DNA of 64,000 nucleotides from Actinomadura graeca (GTDB lineage: Bacteria; Actinomycetota; Actinomycetes; Streptosporangiales; Streptosporangiaceae). Positions 1 to 8,466 of the stretch are shown here, piece by piece (within the stretch, counting starts at the first letter, position 1; each line of letters opens with the position of its first letter). A model generated the notes under the pieces. It searched no databases. It was not told the DNA's origin and worked only from the letters and a program-made list of their open reading frames with translations. The translations under genes and the position numbers were made by a program. The DNA is taken from contig NZ_CP059572.1 in assembly GCF_019175365.1 (NCBI RefSeq), forward strand, positions 3,038,001 through 3,102,000, given 5' to 3'.

Positions 1-115
1 ACCAGGGCACACTGCTATTCCCCAGAGGTCGATGTCTTCGCATTTTACCTAGCTGGATCTTGCTGGAACCCGCACTGACCGGAGCGTCGCCCCGCCCCCG
101 CCCTCGGCTCCGGCG

Positions 116-1069
116 TCACCGCCGGACCTGTGCTCCACCGGCCACGACGCGGGCGCCACGGGACGCGACGTCCAACGGGTGTTCGTGCCACCCATTACCC
201 ACTTCCGGGACCATCGAATCAACTTGTGATGCGGTTGTGAAGGCCAGGACAGTAGGACCTGCCCCGGAAATCACTGCCGGCACACCCGCCGCACGCAACC
301 CGGCGACGAGTTCCGCGGAGCGGGGCATCGCGGCCGCCCGGTATCCCTGATGGAGCCGGTCCTCTGTCGCGTCCATGAGCACCGCCTCGCCGAGGTCCCC
401 GGTGAGCGCGGCTATCAAAAGCGCGGCGCGCCCGGCGTTGGCGGCGGCGTCGCCGTGCGGGACGGTCTCAGGGAGCAGCCCCCGCGCGCGCTCGGTGGCC
501 AGGCGCTGCTCCGGGACGTATGCCACGACCCTTGTGACCTGCGGCTCCAGCCGGACGAGCCTGGGCCCGGCCGGGGTCGTCCAGGCGATGGTCAGGCCGC
601 CCGCCAGGCAGGGCGCGACGTTGTCGGGATGCCCTTCGATCTCGGTGGCGAGGCCCAGCGCGGCCTCGTCGTCGAGAAGGTCACCGGACGGGTGCAAGGC
701 GCGTGCGGCGAGGATGCCCGCGACGATCGCGGCCGAGGACGACCCGAGGCCGCGGCCGTGCGGGATCCGGTTCCGGCACCGCAGCCGGATCCCCTCCGGC
801 CGGGCGGGCGCGTGGCCGGGTCCGGCCGCCGCGAGCCCGTCGAGCACGTCGAACGTCCGGCGCAGCACGCGCACGATGAGGTGCCGGTCGCCGCGGTCGG
901 CGGTCTCGGCGCCCTCGCCGTCCACCTCGATGGACAGCCCGCCGTCCGTCACCGCGACCTCGACCTCGTCGTGGAGCGATAGCGCGAGGCCCAGCGAGTC
1001 GAAACCCGGGCCCAGGTTGGCGCTCGTCGCGGGTGCCCGCACCAGTACCGGCTCGTCCGGCCAGCTCAT
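116..1069 (-). CDS. thrB: Homoserine kinase
   Basis: Phosphorylates homoserine to O-phosphohomoserine, the substrate of threonine synthase, in the cytoplasm. The 317-residue protein has the GHMP-kinase layout: an N-terminal ATSANLGPGFDSLG segment, the ATP-binding loop GRGLGSSSAAIVAG in the middle, and a C-terminal GAGPTVLAF motif. Length is normal for bacterial ThrB. The reading frame is open further upstream, but I chose the ATG at 1069 because GAGGGAGG lies just upstream at ribosome-binding distance and the family similarity begins at MSWPDEPVLVRAPA. It lies 172 bases downstream of thrC in the same orientation, completing the threonine branch of the hom-thrC-thrB set. Confidence 0.96.
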   Translation of the reverse strand: MSWPDEPVLVRAPATSANLGPGFDSLGLALSLHDEVEVAVTDGGLSIEVDGEGAETADRGDRHLIVRVLRRTFDVLDGLAAAGPGHAPARPEGIRLRCRNRIPHGRGLGSSSAAIVAGILAARALHPSGDLLDDEAALGLATEIEGHPDNVAPCLAGGLTIAWTTPAGPRLVRLEPQVTRVVAYVPEQRLATERARGLLPETVPHGDAAANAGRAALLIAALTGDLGEAVLMDATEDRLHQGYRAAAMPRSAELVAGLRAAGVPAVISGAGPTVLAFTTASQVDSMVPEVGNGWHEHPLDVASRGARVVAGGAQVRR

Positions 1070-1241
1070 CGCCGCCTCCCTCGGAAGTGACCGCGTCCGG
1101 TCGTGTGATGCCGATGCGCGCACCGGCGGGCCGCCCATTGCGACTCCGTACAGTGGGGAATTCGAACGCCCGTGGATACCTCGCGGGATATGCGCCATCG
1201 GCGCGTCCGCGTGGACGTGCCCGCTTACCCTCCGGCGGACC

Positions 1242-2309
1242 TCAGGTGAGGCCGAGGGCGGACGCCGCGGTGTGCGCGTCCACCTTCACGACCGTGGGGG
1301 CGGGCGCCCCGGAGATCGCCCAGTCGGGGTCCTTGAGCCCGTTGCCGGTCACCGTGCAGACGACCTTGGTACCGGGCTCCACGACGCCCTGCTCGGCCGC
1401 CTGGAGGAGCCCCGCCACGCTCGCCGCCGAGGCGGGCTCCACGAACACGCCCTCCTCCCGGGCGAGCAGCCGGTACGCGGACAGGATCTGCCGGTCGGTG
1501 ACCGAGTCGATCGCCCCGCCCGACTCGTCCCGCGCGGCGATCGCCAGGTCCCACGACGCGGGGTTGCCGATCCGGATGGCGGTGGCGATGGTCTGCGGCT
1601 TCAGGACGGGCTCGCCCTTCACGAACGGCGCGGCCCCGCTGGCCTGGAAGCCCAGCATGCGCGGCGTCCTGGACGCCAGCCTGTCGGCGGCGTACTCCTT
1701 GTAGCCCATCCAGTAGGCGGAGATGTTGCCCGCGTTCCCCACCGGCAGGCAGTGGACGTCGGGCGCGTCGCCCAGCGCGTCCACGATCTCGAACGCGGCG
1801 GTCTTCTGGCCCTGGAGCCGGTACTTGTTGACCGAGTTGACCAGGGCGACGGGATAGTCGACCGACAGCTTCTGGGCGAGTTCCAGGCAGTCGTCGAAGT
1901 TGCCGTCGACCTGGAGCAGCCGCGCCCCGTGCACCAGCGCCTGCGCCAGCTTGCCCATCGCGATCTTGCCGTTGGGGACGAGCACCGCGCAGGTCATCCC
2001 GGCCCGCACCGCGTACGCGGCGGCCGACGCCGAGGTGTTGCCGGTCGACGCGCAGATGACCGCCTTGGCGCCGTCCTCGGCGGCCTTGCTGATCGCCGTC
2101 GTCATCCCGCGGTCCTTGAACGAGCCGGTCGGGTTCGCGCCCTCGACCTTGAGGTGCACCTCGCAGCCGGTCAGCTGCGACACCCGGTTCGCCGGGACCA
2201 GGGGGGTGCCGCCCTCCAGCAGCGTGACGACGGGCGTCGCGGCCGTCACCGGCAGCCGGTCACGGTACTCCTCGATCAGCCCACGCCACGCCCGAGCGTT
2301 CGCGTTCAC
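1242..2309 (-). CDS. thrC: Threonine synthase
   Basis: PLP enzyme converting O-phosphohomoserine to threonine. The 355-residue protein contains the PLP-lysine motif [11 protein letters not shown] (Lys at about residue 65), the phosphate-binding [14 protein letters not shown] loop and a C-terminal [10 protein letters not shown] segment. The start is taken as GTG at 2309, because AGGAGAACGAC directly precedes it; the longer open frame upstream runs through low-complexity DNA including a tandem repeat. It sits between hom and thrB on the same strand. Confidence 0.96.
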   Translation of the reverse strand: MNANARAWRGLIEEYRDRLPVTAATPVVTLLEGGTPLVPANRVSQLTGCEVHLKVEGANPTGSFKDRGMTTAISKAAEDGAKAVICASTGNTSASAAAYAVRAGMTCAVLVPNGKIAMGKLAQALVHGARLLQVDGNFDDCLELAQKLSVDYPVALVNSVNKYRLQGQKTAAFEIVDALGDAPDVHCLPVGNAGNISAYWMGYKEYAADRLASRTPRMLGFQASGAAPFVKGEPVLKPQTIATAIRIGNPASWDLAIAARDESGGAIDSVTDRQILSAYRLLAREEGVFVEPASAASVAGLLQAAEQGVVEPGTKVVCTVTGNGLKDPDWAISGAPAPTVVKVDAHTAASALGLT

Positions 2310-2437
2310 GTCGTTCTCCTTGATGACCTGCGATGTCGTGCGGATTCTACCGGGGCGACCGCGCGCCGACCGGCTCCGACCCGGCCCGGCGGGCGGTCGC
2401 TTTCCGACCCCCTCGGGACGGCGGCCGTACCTTCGTT

Positions 2438-2480
2438 GCGTCCGGCGTCGCGTCCGGCGTCGCGTCCGGCGTCGCGTCCG
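2438..2480. repeat. 12-bp tandem repeat between thrC and hom
   Basis: Three full copies of GCGTCCGGCGTC followed by a 7-base partial copy fill part of the 178-base gap between hom and thrC. No gene fits here. It is a short GC-rich direct repeat and could vary in copy number between strains. I see no evidence that it is regulatory. Confidence 0.8.
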
Positions 2481-2487
2481 GGCGGGA

Positions 2488-3801
2488 TCACTCCTCGCCT
2501 TCGACCCGCATGACGCTCGCCACCTCGCGGACGATCCCCAGACCACGCAGGCCCTCCACCGTCGCCGACAGTGCCGCGTCCGGCGCCCGGTGGGTCACGA
2601 CGACGAGCTGCGCCTCCTCGCCGAGCCCGACCTGCCGTACGGCCTGTATCGACACGTCGTGCTGGGCGAACTCCTCCGCCACCGTGGCGAGCACCCCCGC
2701 TTCGTCCGCCACGTCCAGCTGGATGTAGTAGCGGGTCACCGTCTCGCCCATGGGCAGGACGGGAAGCTTGGCGTACGTCACCTCCACCGGCCCCGCCGTG
2801 CCGCCGACCACGTTCCGGGCGACCGCGACGAGATCCCCCAGGATCGCGGACGCCGTCGGGGCGCCGCCCGCACCCGCGCCATAGAACATCAGCGATCCGG
2901 CGGACTCCGCCTCCACGAACACCGCGTTGTACGCCTCACGCACGCTCGCCAGGGGATGCGACCGGGGAATCATCGCCGGATAGACGCGGACGGACACGCC
3001 ACGCCCGTTCCGTCCGTCCTCCGAGGGGACCCGCTCGCAGATGGCCAGCAACTTGACGACGCAGTCCATCCCCTTGGCGCCGGCCACGTCCGCCGCGCTC
3101 ACCTCGGTGATGCCCTCGCGATGCACGTCCGCCGCCGTCACGGGAGTGTGGAACGCCAGCTGCGCCAGGATCGCCGCCTTGGCAGCCGCGTCGAAACCCT
3201 CCACATCAGCGGTCGGATCGGCCTCCGCGTAGCCGAGCGCCTGGGCCTCCTCCAGCGCGTCGTTGAAACCGGCCCCGTGCGTATCCATCTGGTCGAGGAT
3301 GTAGTTGGTCGTCCCGTTCACGATGCCGAGCACCCTGTGGACGTGGTCGCCGACCAAGGACTCCCTCAGCGGCCGCAGAAGGGGGATGGCCCCCGCCACA
3401 GACGCCTCGTAGTAAAGGTCCGCTCCGTACTCCCTGGCCGCCGCGAACAGCGTCGCGCCGTCCTCGGCCAGAAGCGCCTTGTTGGCGGTGATGACGGACT
3501 TGCCGGTCTTCATCGCCTCCAGCATCAGCCCGCGCGCCGGCTCGATACCGCCGATCACCTCGACCACGATGTCGACGTCGTCCCTGGTCACCAGCGCCTG
3601 GGCGTCCGTCGTCAGCAGGTCCCGGTCGACGCCCGCGCGGACCTTGTCCGGCCGCCGCACTGCGATCCCCGCCAGCTCCAGCGGCGCCCCCACGCGCGCG
3701 GCCAGATCGTCCGCCTGCTCGCGCAGCAGCCGGACGACCTCCGTGCCGACGACACCGCATCCGAGCAGCGCCACCCGCAGCGGACCACGTTCGGGTTTCA
3801 C
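2488..3801 (-). CDS. hom: Homoserine dehydrogenase with C-terminal ACT domain
   Basis: Reduces aspartate semialdehyde to homoserine with NAD(P)H, the branch point to threonine and methionine. The 437-residue protein has an N-terminal Rossmann motif ([13 protein letters not shown]), the catalytic-domain signatures [13 protein letters not shown] and [12 protein letters not shown], and a C-terminal ACT domain (about residues 350-430, starting [15 protein letters not shown]), normally the site of feedback control by threonine. The start is GTG at 3801, overlapping the lysA stop by 4 bases (GTGA), which implies translational coupling. The frame is open far upstream inside lysA, but that part is out-of-frame lysA sequence. 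Confidence 0.96.
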   Translation of the reverse strand: MKPERGPLRVALLGCGVVGTEVVRLLREQADDLAARVGAPLELAGIAVRRPDKVRAGVDRDLLTTDAQALVTRDDVDIVVEVIGGIEPARGLMLEAMKTGKSVITANKALLAEDGATLFAAAREYGADLYYEASVAGAIPLLRPLRESLVGDHVHRVLGIVNGTTNYILDQMDTHGAGFNDALEEAQALGYAEADPTADVEGFDAAAKAAILAQLAFHTPVTAADVHREGITEVSAADVAGAKGMDCVVKLLAICERVPSEDGRNGRGVSVRVYPAMIPRSHPLASVREAYNAVFVEAESAGSLMFYGAGAGGAPTASAILGDLVAVARNVVGGTAGPVEVTYAKLPVLPMGETVTRYYIQLDVADEAGVLATVAEEFAQHDVSIQAVRQVGLGEEAQLVVVTHRAPDAALSATVEGLRGLGIVREVASVMRVEGEE

Positions 3802-5189
3802 GCTTCGACCTCCGCATCGAGCCGCAGCAGGTCCTCCACGCTCTCCCGGCGGACGATCACGCGCGACCTGCCGTCCCGCACCGCCACCACGGCGGGCTTC
3901 GGGACGTGGTTGTAGTTGCTTGCCATCGACCGACAGTACGCACCGGTCGCCGCCACCGCCACCAGGTCCCCCGCCGCAAGATCTTCGGGCAACCACAGAT
4001 CCCGCACGACGATGTCCCCGCTTTCGCAGTGCTTGCCGACAAGCCTGCTGAGCATGGGCCCCGCGTCCGACGCGCGGCTCGCCAGGACGGCGGTGTACTC
4101 GGCGCCGTACAGGGCGGTGCGCAGATTGTCGCTCATTCCCCCGTCCACCGACACGTACGTCCGCAGCCCCTCGACGTCCTTGACCGTCCCGACCTCGTAC
4201 ACGGTCACGCCCCCGGGCCCCACGATCGCCCGTCCCGGCTCGACCGTCAGCCGCGGCAGCGACAGCCCGTACGCCCGGCACTCGCGCGCCACGATCGCCC
4301 TCAGCCCGTCCGCGATCGCCTTGGGGTCGTGGGGTTCCTCACCCGGCACGTAGGCGATCCCGTACCCGCCGCCCAGGTCCAGCTCCGGAAGCTCGATCCC
4401 GTGCTCGTCCCTGATCGCGACGAGCAGCTCGGCCAGCCTGTGCGCCGCCACCTCGAAACCGTCCACATCGAAGATCTGCGACCCGATATGGCTGTGCAAC
4501 CCCACAAGCTCAAGCTGCTGGAGGTCCAGAACCCGGCGGACCGCCTCCAGAGCAGCCCCGGAACTCCTGGAGAACCCGAATTTCTGGTCGTCATGAGCCG
4601 TCGCGATGAACTCATGGGTATGCGCCTCGACTCCGGTGGTGACGCGCACCATCACCTTGGGTCTCGCCCCATGTTCCCGGGCCAGATACCCCAACCGGGC
4701 GATCTCCTCGAACGAATCCAGCACGATCCGTCCGACCCCGACCTCAAGGGCCTTCTCCAGCTCCCAGGACGACTTATTACTCCCGTGCAAGGTAATCCGC
4801 TCAGTGGGGAACCCTGCGGCAAGGGCGATGGTCAATTCACCCCCACTGCACACGTCCAGCCCGAGCCCTTCCTCGTTCAGCCACTTCGCGATGGCCGTAC
4901 AGAGGAACGCCTTGCTCGCGTAGTGCACGTCCCCGTCATGGAACGCCGCCGCATACTCCCGGGCCCGGCTCCGCACGTCCTCCTCGTCATAGACGTACAG
5001 AGGCGTCCCGTACTGCTCCGCCAGATCCCGGACGTCGATCCCCCCAACGGTGACCGAGCCCTCCTCCCGACGGGCATTGCGCGGCCAGATATGCGGATCC
5101 AGAGCATTCAGATCGTCCGCCGGCCCAGCGGGGTGGTCTTCGGGCAGGACGTCCGCGTGCCGGGGCCCGGCCGGGTGAACTCGACTCAT
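3798..5189 (-). CDS. lysA: Diaminopimelate decarboxylase
   Basis: Decarboxylates meso-diaminopimelate to lysine using PLP. The 463-residue protein belongs to fold-type III: the PLP lysine lies in HYASKAFLC (about residue 90), followed by [10 protein letters not shown], a GGGYGIAY glycine loop, the VEPGRAIVG motif and a C-terminal [12 protein letters not shown] segment. The N-terminus has about 45 residues before the conserved [16 protein letters not shown] start, usual for actinobacterial LysA. The ATG at 5189 overlaps the upstream stop (ATGA), and its own stop overlaps hom, so three genes are translationally linked. Confidence 0.96.
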   Translation of the reverse strand: MSRVHPAGPRHADVLPEDHPAGPADDLNALDPHIWPRNARREEGSVTVGGIDVRDLAEQYGTPLYVYDEEDVRSRAREYAAAFHDGDVHYASKAFLCTAIAKWLNEEGLGLDVCSGGELTIALAAGFPTERITLHGSNKSSWELEKALEVGVGRIVLDSFEEIARLGYLAREHGARPKVMVRVTTGVEAHTHEFIATAHDDQKFGFSRSSGAALEAVRRVLDLQQLELVGLHSHIGSQIFDVDGFEVAAHRLAELLVAIRDEHGIELPELDLGGGYGIAYVPGEEPHDPKAIADGLRAIVARECRAYGLSLPRLTVEPGRAIVGPGGVTVYEVGTVKDVEGLRTYVSVDGGMSDNLRTALYGAEYTAVLASRASDAGPMLSRLVGKHCESGDIVVRDLWLPEDLAAGDLVAVAATGAYCRSMASNYNHVPKPAVVAVRDGRSRVIVRRESVEDLLRLDAEVEA

Positions 5190-5881
5190 ATCCGCTCTCT
5201 AGGGGTCTCACCGATCATCTGCAGTCCGTTGCCAAGGGCGATGCGCACGGCCCCCGCCAAACTGGCCCGGCCCGCATGCACCGCCCCGGGTTTCCCATCA
5301 CCCTGGGGCACGGCGGGACACCGCTCATACACGTCGTGGTACGCCCCTGCCACCCTCTCCAAACAGAACACCAACGGCCCCGCATCCCGTTCCCGCTCGG
5401 CCTGCGCAGCCCGCCCGGGAACGTCCCCCAGAGCCTCCACCAAAGAAAGCTCCTCAGGCTTAGGCCCCCCGAAGACCCCACGCGGAATACCCATCTCCTT
5501 GGCCCAGCGCCCCACCCAGCAAGCCCGCGCATAGGCGTACCGCACGGAGAACCCAGGGTTCTCGAACGTCCGCGGCCACTCGTCCCACCCCCCGGCCGGT
5601 ACTTGGGCGAGCCCATACCCGGGATCCCGCAGCACCCCGTCCACAAGGGCCCCGACCCCGACCTCGACCCGCACGAACCCACGCCCGGTGACAGCGCCCC
5701 CCACCCGCCGGGCGATCACCCCGGGATCGACCCCCAGCCGCAACGCCACAGGACTCTCAAACACCCCGGCCCCACCAGAGAAAACAGGAACCTCCCCCGG
5801 CACGGGCACCGCAAGCTCCCCCTGCGCCACGGCGTCCCGCACCGCGTCCACAAGGGCATCACTCACACCGGCTGGAGTCAC
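5186..5881 (-). CDS. ArgS-related DALR anticodon-binding domain protein
   Basis: A 231-residue protein related to the C-terminal anticodon-binding (DALR) domain of arginyl-tRNA synthetase but without the catalytic Rossmann domain. The second half ([14 protein letters not shown], then [20 protein letters not shown] and [19 protein letters not shown]) follows the helical DALR pattern, including a final leucine-rich helix like that of ArgS. Such free-standing proteins are known just upstream of lysA in actinobacteria; I recall the name NrtL but their role is not established. It starts with GTG, lies 21 bases after the receiver gene and overlaps lysA by 4 bases (ATGA). Its position next to a tRNA-Arg gene is suggestive only. 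Confidence 0.75.
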   Translation of the reverse strand: MTPAGVSDALVDAVRDAVAQGELAVPVPGEVPVFSGGAGVFESPVALRLGVDPGVIARRVGGAVTGRGFVRVEVGVGALVDGVLRDPGYGLAQVPAGGWDEWPRTFENPGFSVRYAYARACWVGRWAKEMGIPRGVFGGPKPEELSLVEALGDVPGRAAQAERERDAGPLVFCLERVAGAYHDVYERCPAVPQGDGKPGAVHAGRASLAGAVRIALGNGLQMIGETPRERI

Positions 5882-5902
5882 CCTGGCGAGACTATCCGAC
5901 CA

Positions 5903-6286
5903 CTATCCGGACACAGCCGCGAGCTTCCGCACCGTCTGGATCAGCTGGTTCGGGTCGAACGGCTTCGTCACATAAGCGTCGACACCGATCTCGTTCCCCC
6001 GCCGCACATCGTGCTCCTGGGCCCGCGCCGTGATCATCACGACCCTGATGTGCGCGGTCCCCGGATCCTCCCGCAACCGGATCGCCGTGACCCACCCGTC
6101 CAGCCGCGGCATCATCACGTCCAGCGTGATCACGTCCGGCGCGACCTCCACCACCTTGTCCAGGCAGTCCTGCCCGTCCACCGCGGTGAACACCTCGAAC
6201 CCCTCCAGCTGGAGGTTCACGGCGATGAGCTGGCGGATCACCTCGTCATCATCGACGACCAGCACGCGTCCCAGTGGCTCGGTCAC
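5903..6286 (-). CDS. Single-domain response regulator (CheY-like receiver)
   Basis: A 127-residue receiver domain with no output domain. The acidic pair is in VLVVDDDEVIRQL, the phospho-acceptor Asp in VITLDVMMPRLDGW, the switch Thr in VMITARAQ and the conserved Lys in YVTKPFDPNQL. It must act through protein contacts, since it has no DNA-binding or enzymatic domain; no histidine kinase is in the window. I chose the GTG at 6286; a second GTG two codons upstream is equally possible. It is the first gene of the tight run receiver-DALR protein-lysA-hom, a conserved actinobacterial neighbourhood. Confidence 0.88.
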   Translation of the reverse strand: MTEPLGRVLVVDDDEVIRQLIAVNLQLEGFEVFTAVDGQDCLDKVVEVAPDVITLDVMMPRLDGWVTAIRLREDPGTAHIRVVMITARAQEHDVRRGNEIGVDAYVTKPFDPNQLIQTVRKLAAVSG

Positions 6287-6393
6287 GGCCACGAAGTTAG
6301 TCGACTCGTCCCCCCAACGCACGGCGAACGCCCACGTGCGCGTCACCCCGCCAACCCTGGTAGCCTTCTCCTGCGCCGCCCACCAGCGCGCAA

Positions 6394-6465
6394 GCCCCCT
6401 TAGCTCAGGGGATAGAGCAACGGCCTCCGGAGCCGTGTGCGCAGGTTCGAATCCTGCAGGGGGCA
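6394..6465 (+). tRNA. tRNA-Arg (anticodon CCG)
   Basis: A full cloverleaf can be drawn. The acceptor arms are GCCCCCT and AGGGGGC with discriminator A. The D-arm contains AGCTCAGGGGATAGAGC. The anticodon arm ACGGC/GCCGT closes the loop CTCCGGA, giving anticodon CCG, and the T-arm is GCAGG-TTCGAAT-CCTGC. The 3' CCA is not encoded (the DNA reads CCC). It is divergent from the receiver gene and marks the boundary between conserved core genes and the accessory region. Confidence 0.96.
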
Positions 6466-6483
6466 CCCCGAAACAATCACCCG

Positions 6484-6524
6484 AAACCCGCAACGACCTG
6501 GAAGAGCAGGCCACGCGGGTTTTT
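6484..6524 (+). terminator. Terminator after tRNA-Arg
   Basis: AACCCGC and GCGGGTT arms enclose a loop that has a small inner hairpin, and the right arm runs into TTTTT. Position and T-run fit an intrinsic terminator for the tRNA transcript. Confidence 0.8.
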
Positions 6525-6925
6525 CCATACGTGCAGCCCGACGCAACCGGCAGCCCGCCAACCGCGCCGACCACCCACGCCAAGACACCCGGGACCACGT
6601 CCAGACCTCGCGCTCCCTCATCTACTCCCCCGACCACCCTTGCCCGTCTGAACATGGGCTATGGACGACACCCTCGTGCCGCCGCCGCCTGGGCGGTCGC
6701 AGCGCACGCTCAATCGCCCACCGGCACCTTCACCTCCGGACTTCGTCTCCCGCTCCGCTCCCCGAAGCGCCTTGTCGACCCGGCGTGGCGTGGACACCGG
6801 TAGCCACGCACAGCAACTCTGCTGACCCGCACGCTCCCGAGCCTGACACTCGGCCGCATACGAGCTAGCCAGCTCAAGGTTCATGTCGACAACTGCCCCG
6901 CCGACGACGCTATTAGGATCAGACT
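6525..6925. other. Intergenic stretch without a recognisable gene
   Basis: About 400 bases between the tRNA terminator and the next gene. I see no conserved protein, RNA gene or clear repeat of the tRNA 3' end. The last part presumably holds the promoter of the following gene. Confidence 0.5.
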
Positions 6926-7738
6926 GTGAACTTCTCCGATCTAATCGCCGCAATAGCTGCCGTTATCGCGCTGGCCTCATTGGTGTACGCGAGACGCTCC
7001 GCCACGTCATCTGCGGACTCCGCCCGTGCAGCGGCTCGCAGTGCACAGGCCGATGAGATTGCGGCGATCCAGCAAGCCAAGAACGAAAGCGATACAGGAC
7101 GGGTACGTGTTTATGTCAGCCTGGAAGCACCGCGGCGTTGGGTACTCAACTACTGCGGAAAGGAAGTTTCCGATCTGAGCCCTGCCAGGTTCCGCAGTAA
7201 AATTGATTTCGAGAGAAATATGCTAGAAACCTCCGTCCGCGGGATCGTCGTCAACGAGGACAACCGCACCGTCGTACTAGGCGACAGCTGGGCCTGCAAA
7301 GGCGGATCTACTCCACTTTGGCCTGAATCTCTCCCTGAACCCATGAAAGATCATCGGGGAGTACGCATACCACCTGGTGGCGTCGTCATTTTTGAAAGTT
7401 CGATCGGTGCATGGACCGAAGTATGGCGAGAGCTATGGGCAGATGACGATCTCGAACGTCTTTGGTCGCACGGCCCTTCCACATCCTTGTATGTGTGGGC
7501 GGCCGAAGAAGGCGACGGGCCGGGCTACTCAACGAACGAACGGAAGCAACCGGCCAGCGGCTGGGAGATTCGAATCGGCATCTACGACTACGCCCTTCAA
7601 CCCGAACCCAGGGATGATCTTGACTCGCTGATCTGGCGTTCACGAGGGCGACCATCATTTATTGTCACTCGATTCCCATTTGAACCAACACCACGCACCA
7701 TCCATGACCTCACGAATCCCGATGGTCATAGAAGTTGA
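6926..7738 (+). CDS. Unknown protein with N-terminal membrane anchor
   Basis: A 270-residue protein I do not recognise. Residues 1-22 (MNFSDLIAAIAAVIALASLV) form one hydrophobic segment followed by basic YARR, then an alanine/serine-rich helix likely to be a short coiled coil. The rest is a soluble domain rich in Trp and charged residues, beginning RVRVYVSLEAPRRW. The layout suggests a single-pass protein with most of its mass on one side of the membrane. It starts with GTG. Base composition is clearly lower in GC than the core genes before it, as expected for transferred DNA. No operon partner is visible. Confidence 0.7.
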   Translation: MNFSDLIAAIAAVIALASLVYARRSATSSADSARAAARSAQADEIAAIQQAKNESDTGRVRVYVSLEAPRRWVLNYCGKEVSDLSPARFRSKIDFERNMLETSVRGIVVNEDNRTVVLGDSWACKGGSTPLWPESLPEPMKDHRGVRIPPGGVVIFESSIGAWTEVWRELWADDDLERLWSHGPSTSLYVWAAEEGDGPGYSTNERKQPASGWEIRIGIYDYALQPEPRDDLDSLIWRSRGRPSFIVTRFPFEPTPRTIHDLTNPDGHRS

Positions 7739-7797
7739 CCAAGCCGTCAGCAGACGGCAACCGACCTTACGACGAGAAGGGGCTCTCAGATACCACC

Positions 7798-8420
7798 TCA
7801 TTTGGTGAGTCGGCGGTGGCAGATCAAAACGGCGGCGATGCCGACGAAGGCAAGAAGGCGCTCGGGCCTTGCGTTCGTAGCGCAGTGCAGGCGTTGGCAG
7901 CCTCTGAGCCATGACACCTTGCGTTCGACCATCCATCGGCGTCAGCCCAGGCGATCAGAGGAGTCGATGCCACGACGCGCGATGCGCGCGACAAAGCCGC
8001 GGCTGCGCAGTCGGCGACGCAGCCGGTTTGGTCATAGCTCTTGTGACCGTGCAGCTTGCCGGGACGGTGTCGGCGCGAGCCGCGACGCGAGTGGATTGGC
8101 ATAATGCCCCGCACCAGTTCCCCCTCGCGGGTTGTCCGGGACCACGCGGTGCACCTTGGCCAGACCCGAGCGGTGGTCCACTCGGTGAAGCGACGGTGTG
8201 CGATGGGGCTCGACGGCCCGAACACCGGCGGCAACTGCTGCCGGGTGCAACCGCTGGTGGCCACAAGGATGATCGCCGCCAGCACCTCGCGATCGCCGTG
8301 CCGACGCCGCGCGCCCGCTTGCGGGCGCGTCGGGCAAGCAGCACCAGCCGCTGAAGCAGCTCCCACAGCTTCTCGGGCGCCAACCACCAATCGACCGTCT
8401 CCGCGCAAGGCGTGGTTGCC
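7798..8420 (-). pseudogene. Decayed IS5-family transposase
   Basis: Pieces of one transposase can be read on the minus strand in three frames. The N-terminal part reads ETVDWWLAPEKLWELLQRL, then in a second frame DREVLAAIILVATSGCT and QQLPPVFGPSSPIAHRRF. The C-terminal part reads PNRLRRRLRSRGFVARIA, then RRGIDSSDRLG, a stop, WMVERKVSWLRGCQRLH, a frameshift, and LLAFVGIAAVLICHRRLTK. These are characteristic IS5-family blocks in the right order. The middle, which should carry much of the DDE catalytic core, is largely deleted. With at least three frameshifts, a stop and this deletion it cannot be active. I could not define terminal inverted repeats. Confidence 0.8.
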
Positions 8421-8466
8421 GTCCGCTTGTCGAATGGAATGGGGGTCTTGGAGGTTCCTCGACTCG

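Noticed and set aside
375..2513. Long plus-strand open frame of 712 codons opposite thrB and thrC
   Set aside because: Low-complexity translation without motifs; it mirrors two certain minus-strand genes and reflects high GC at third positions.
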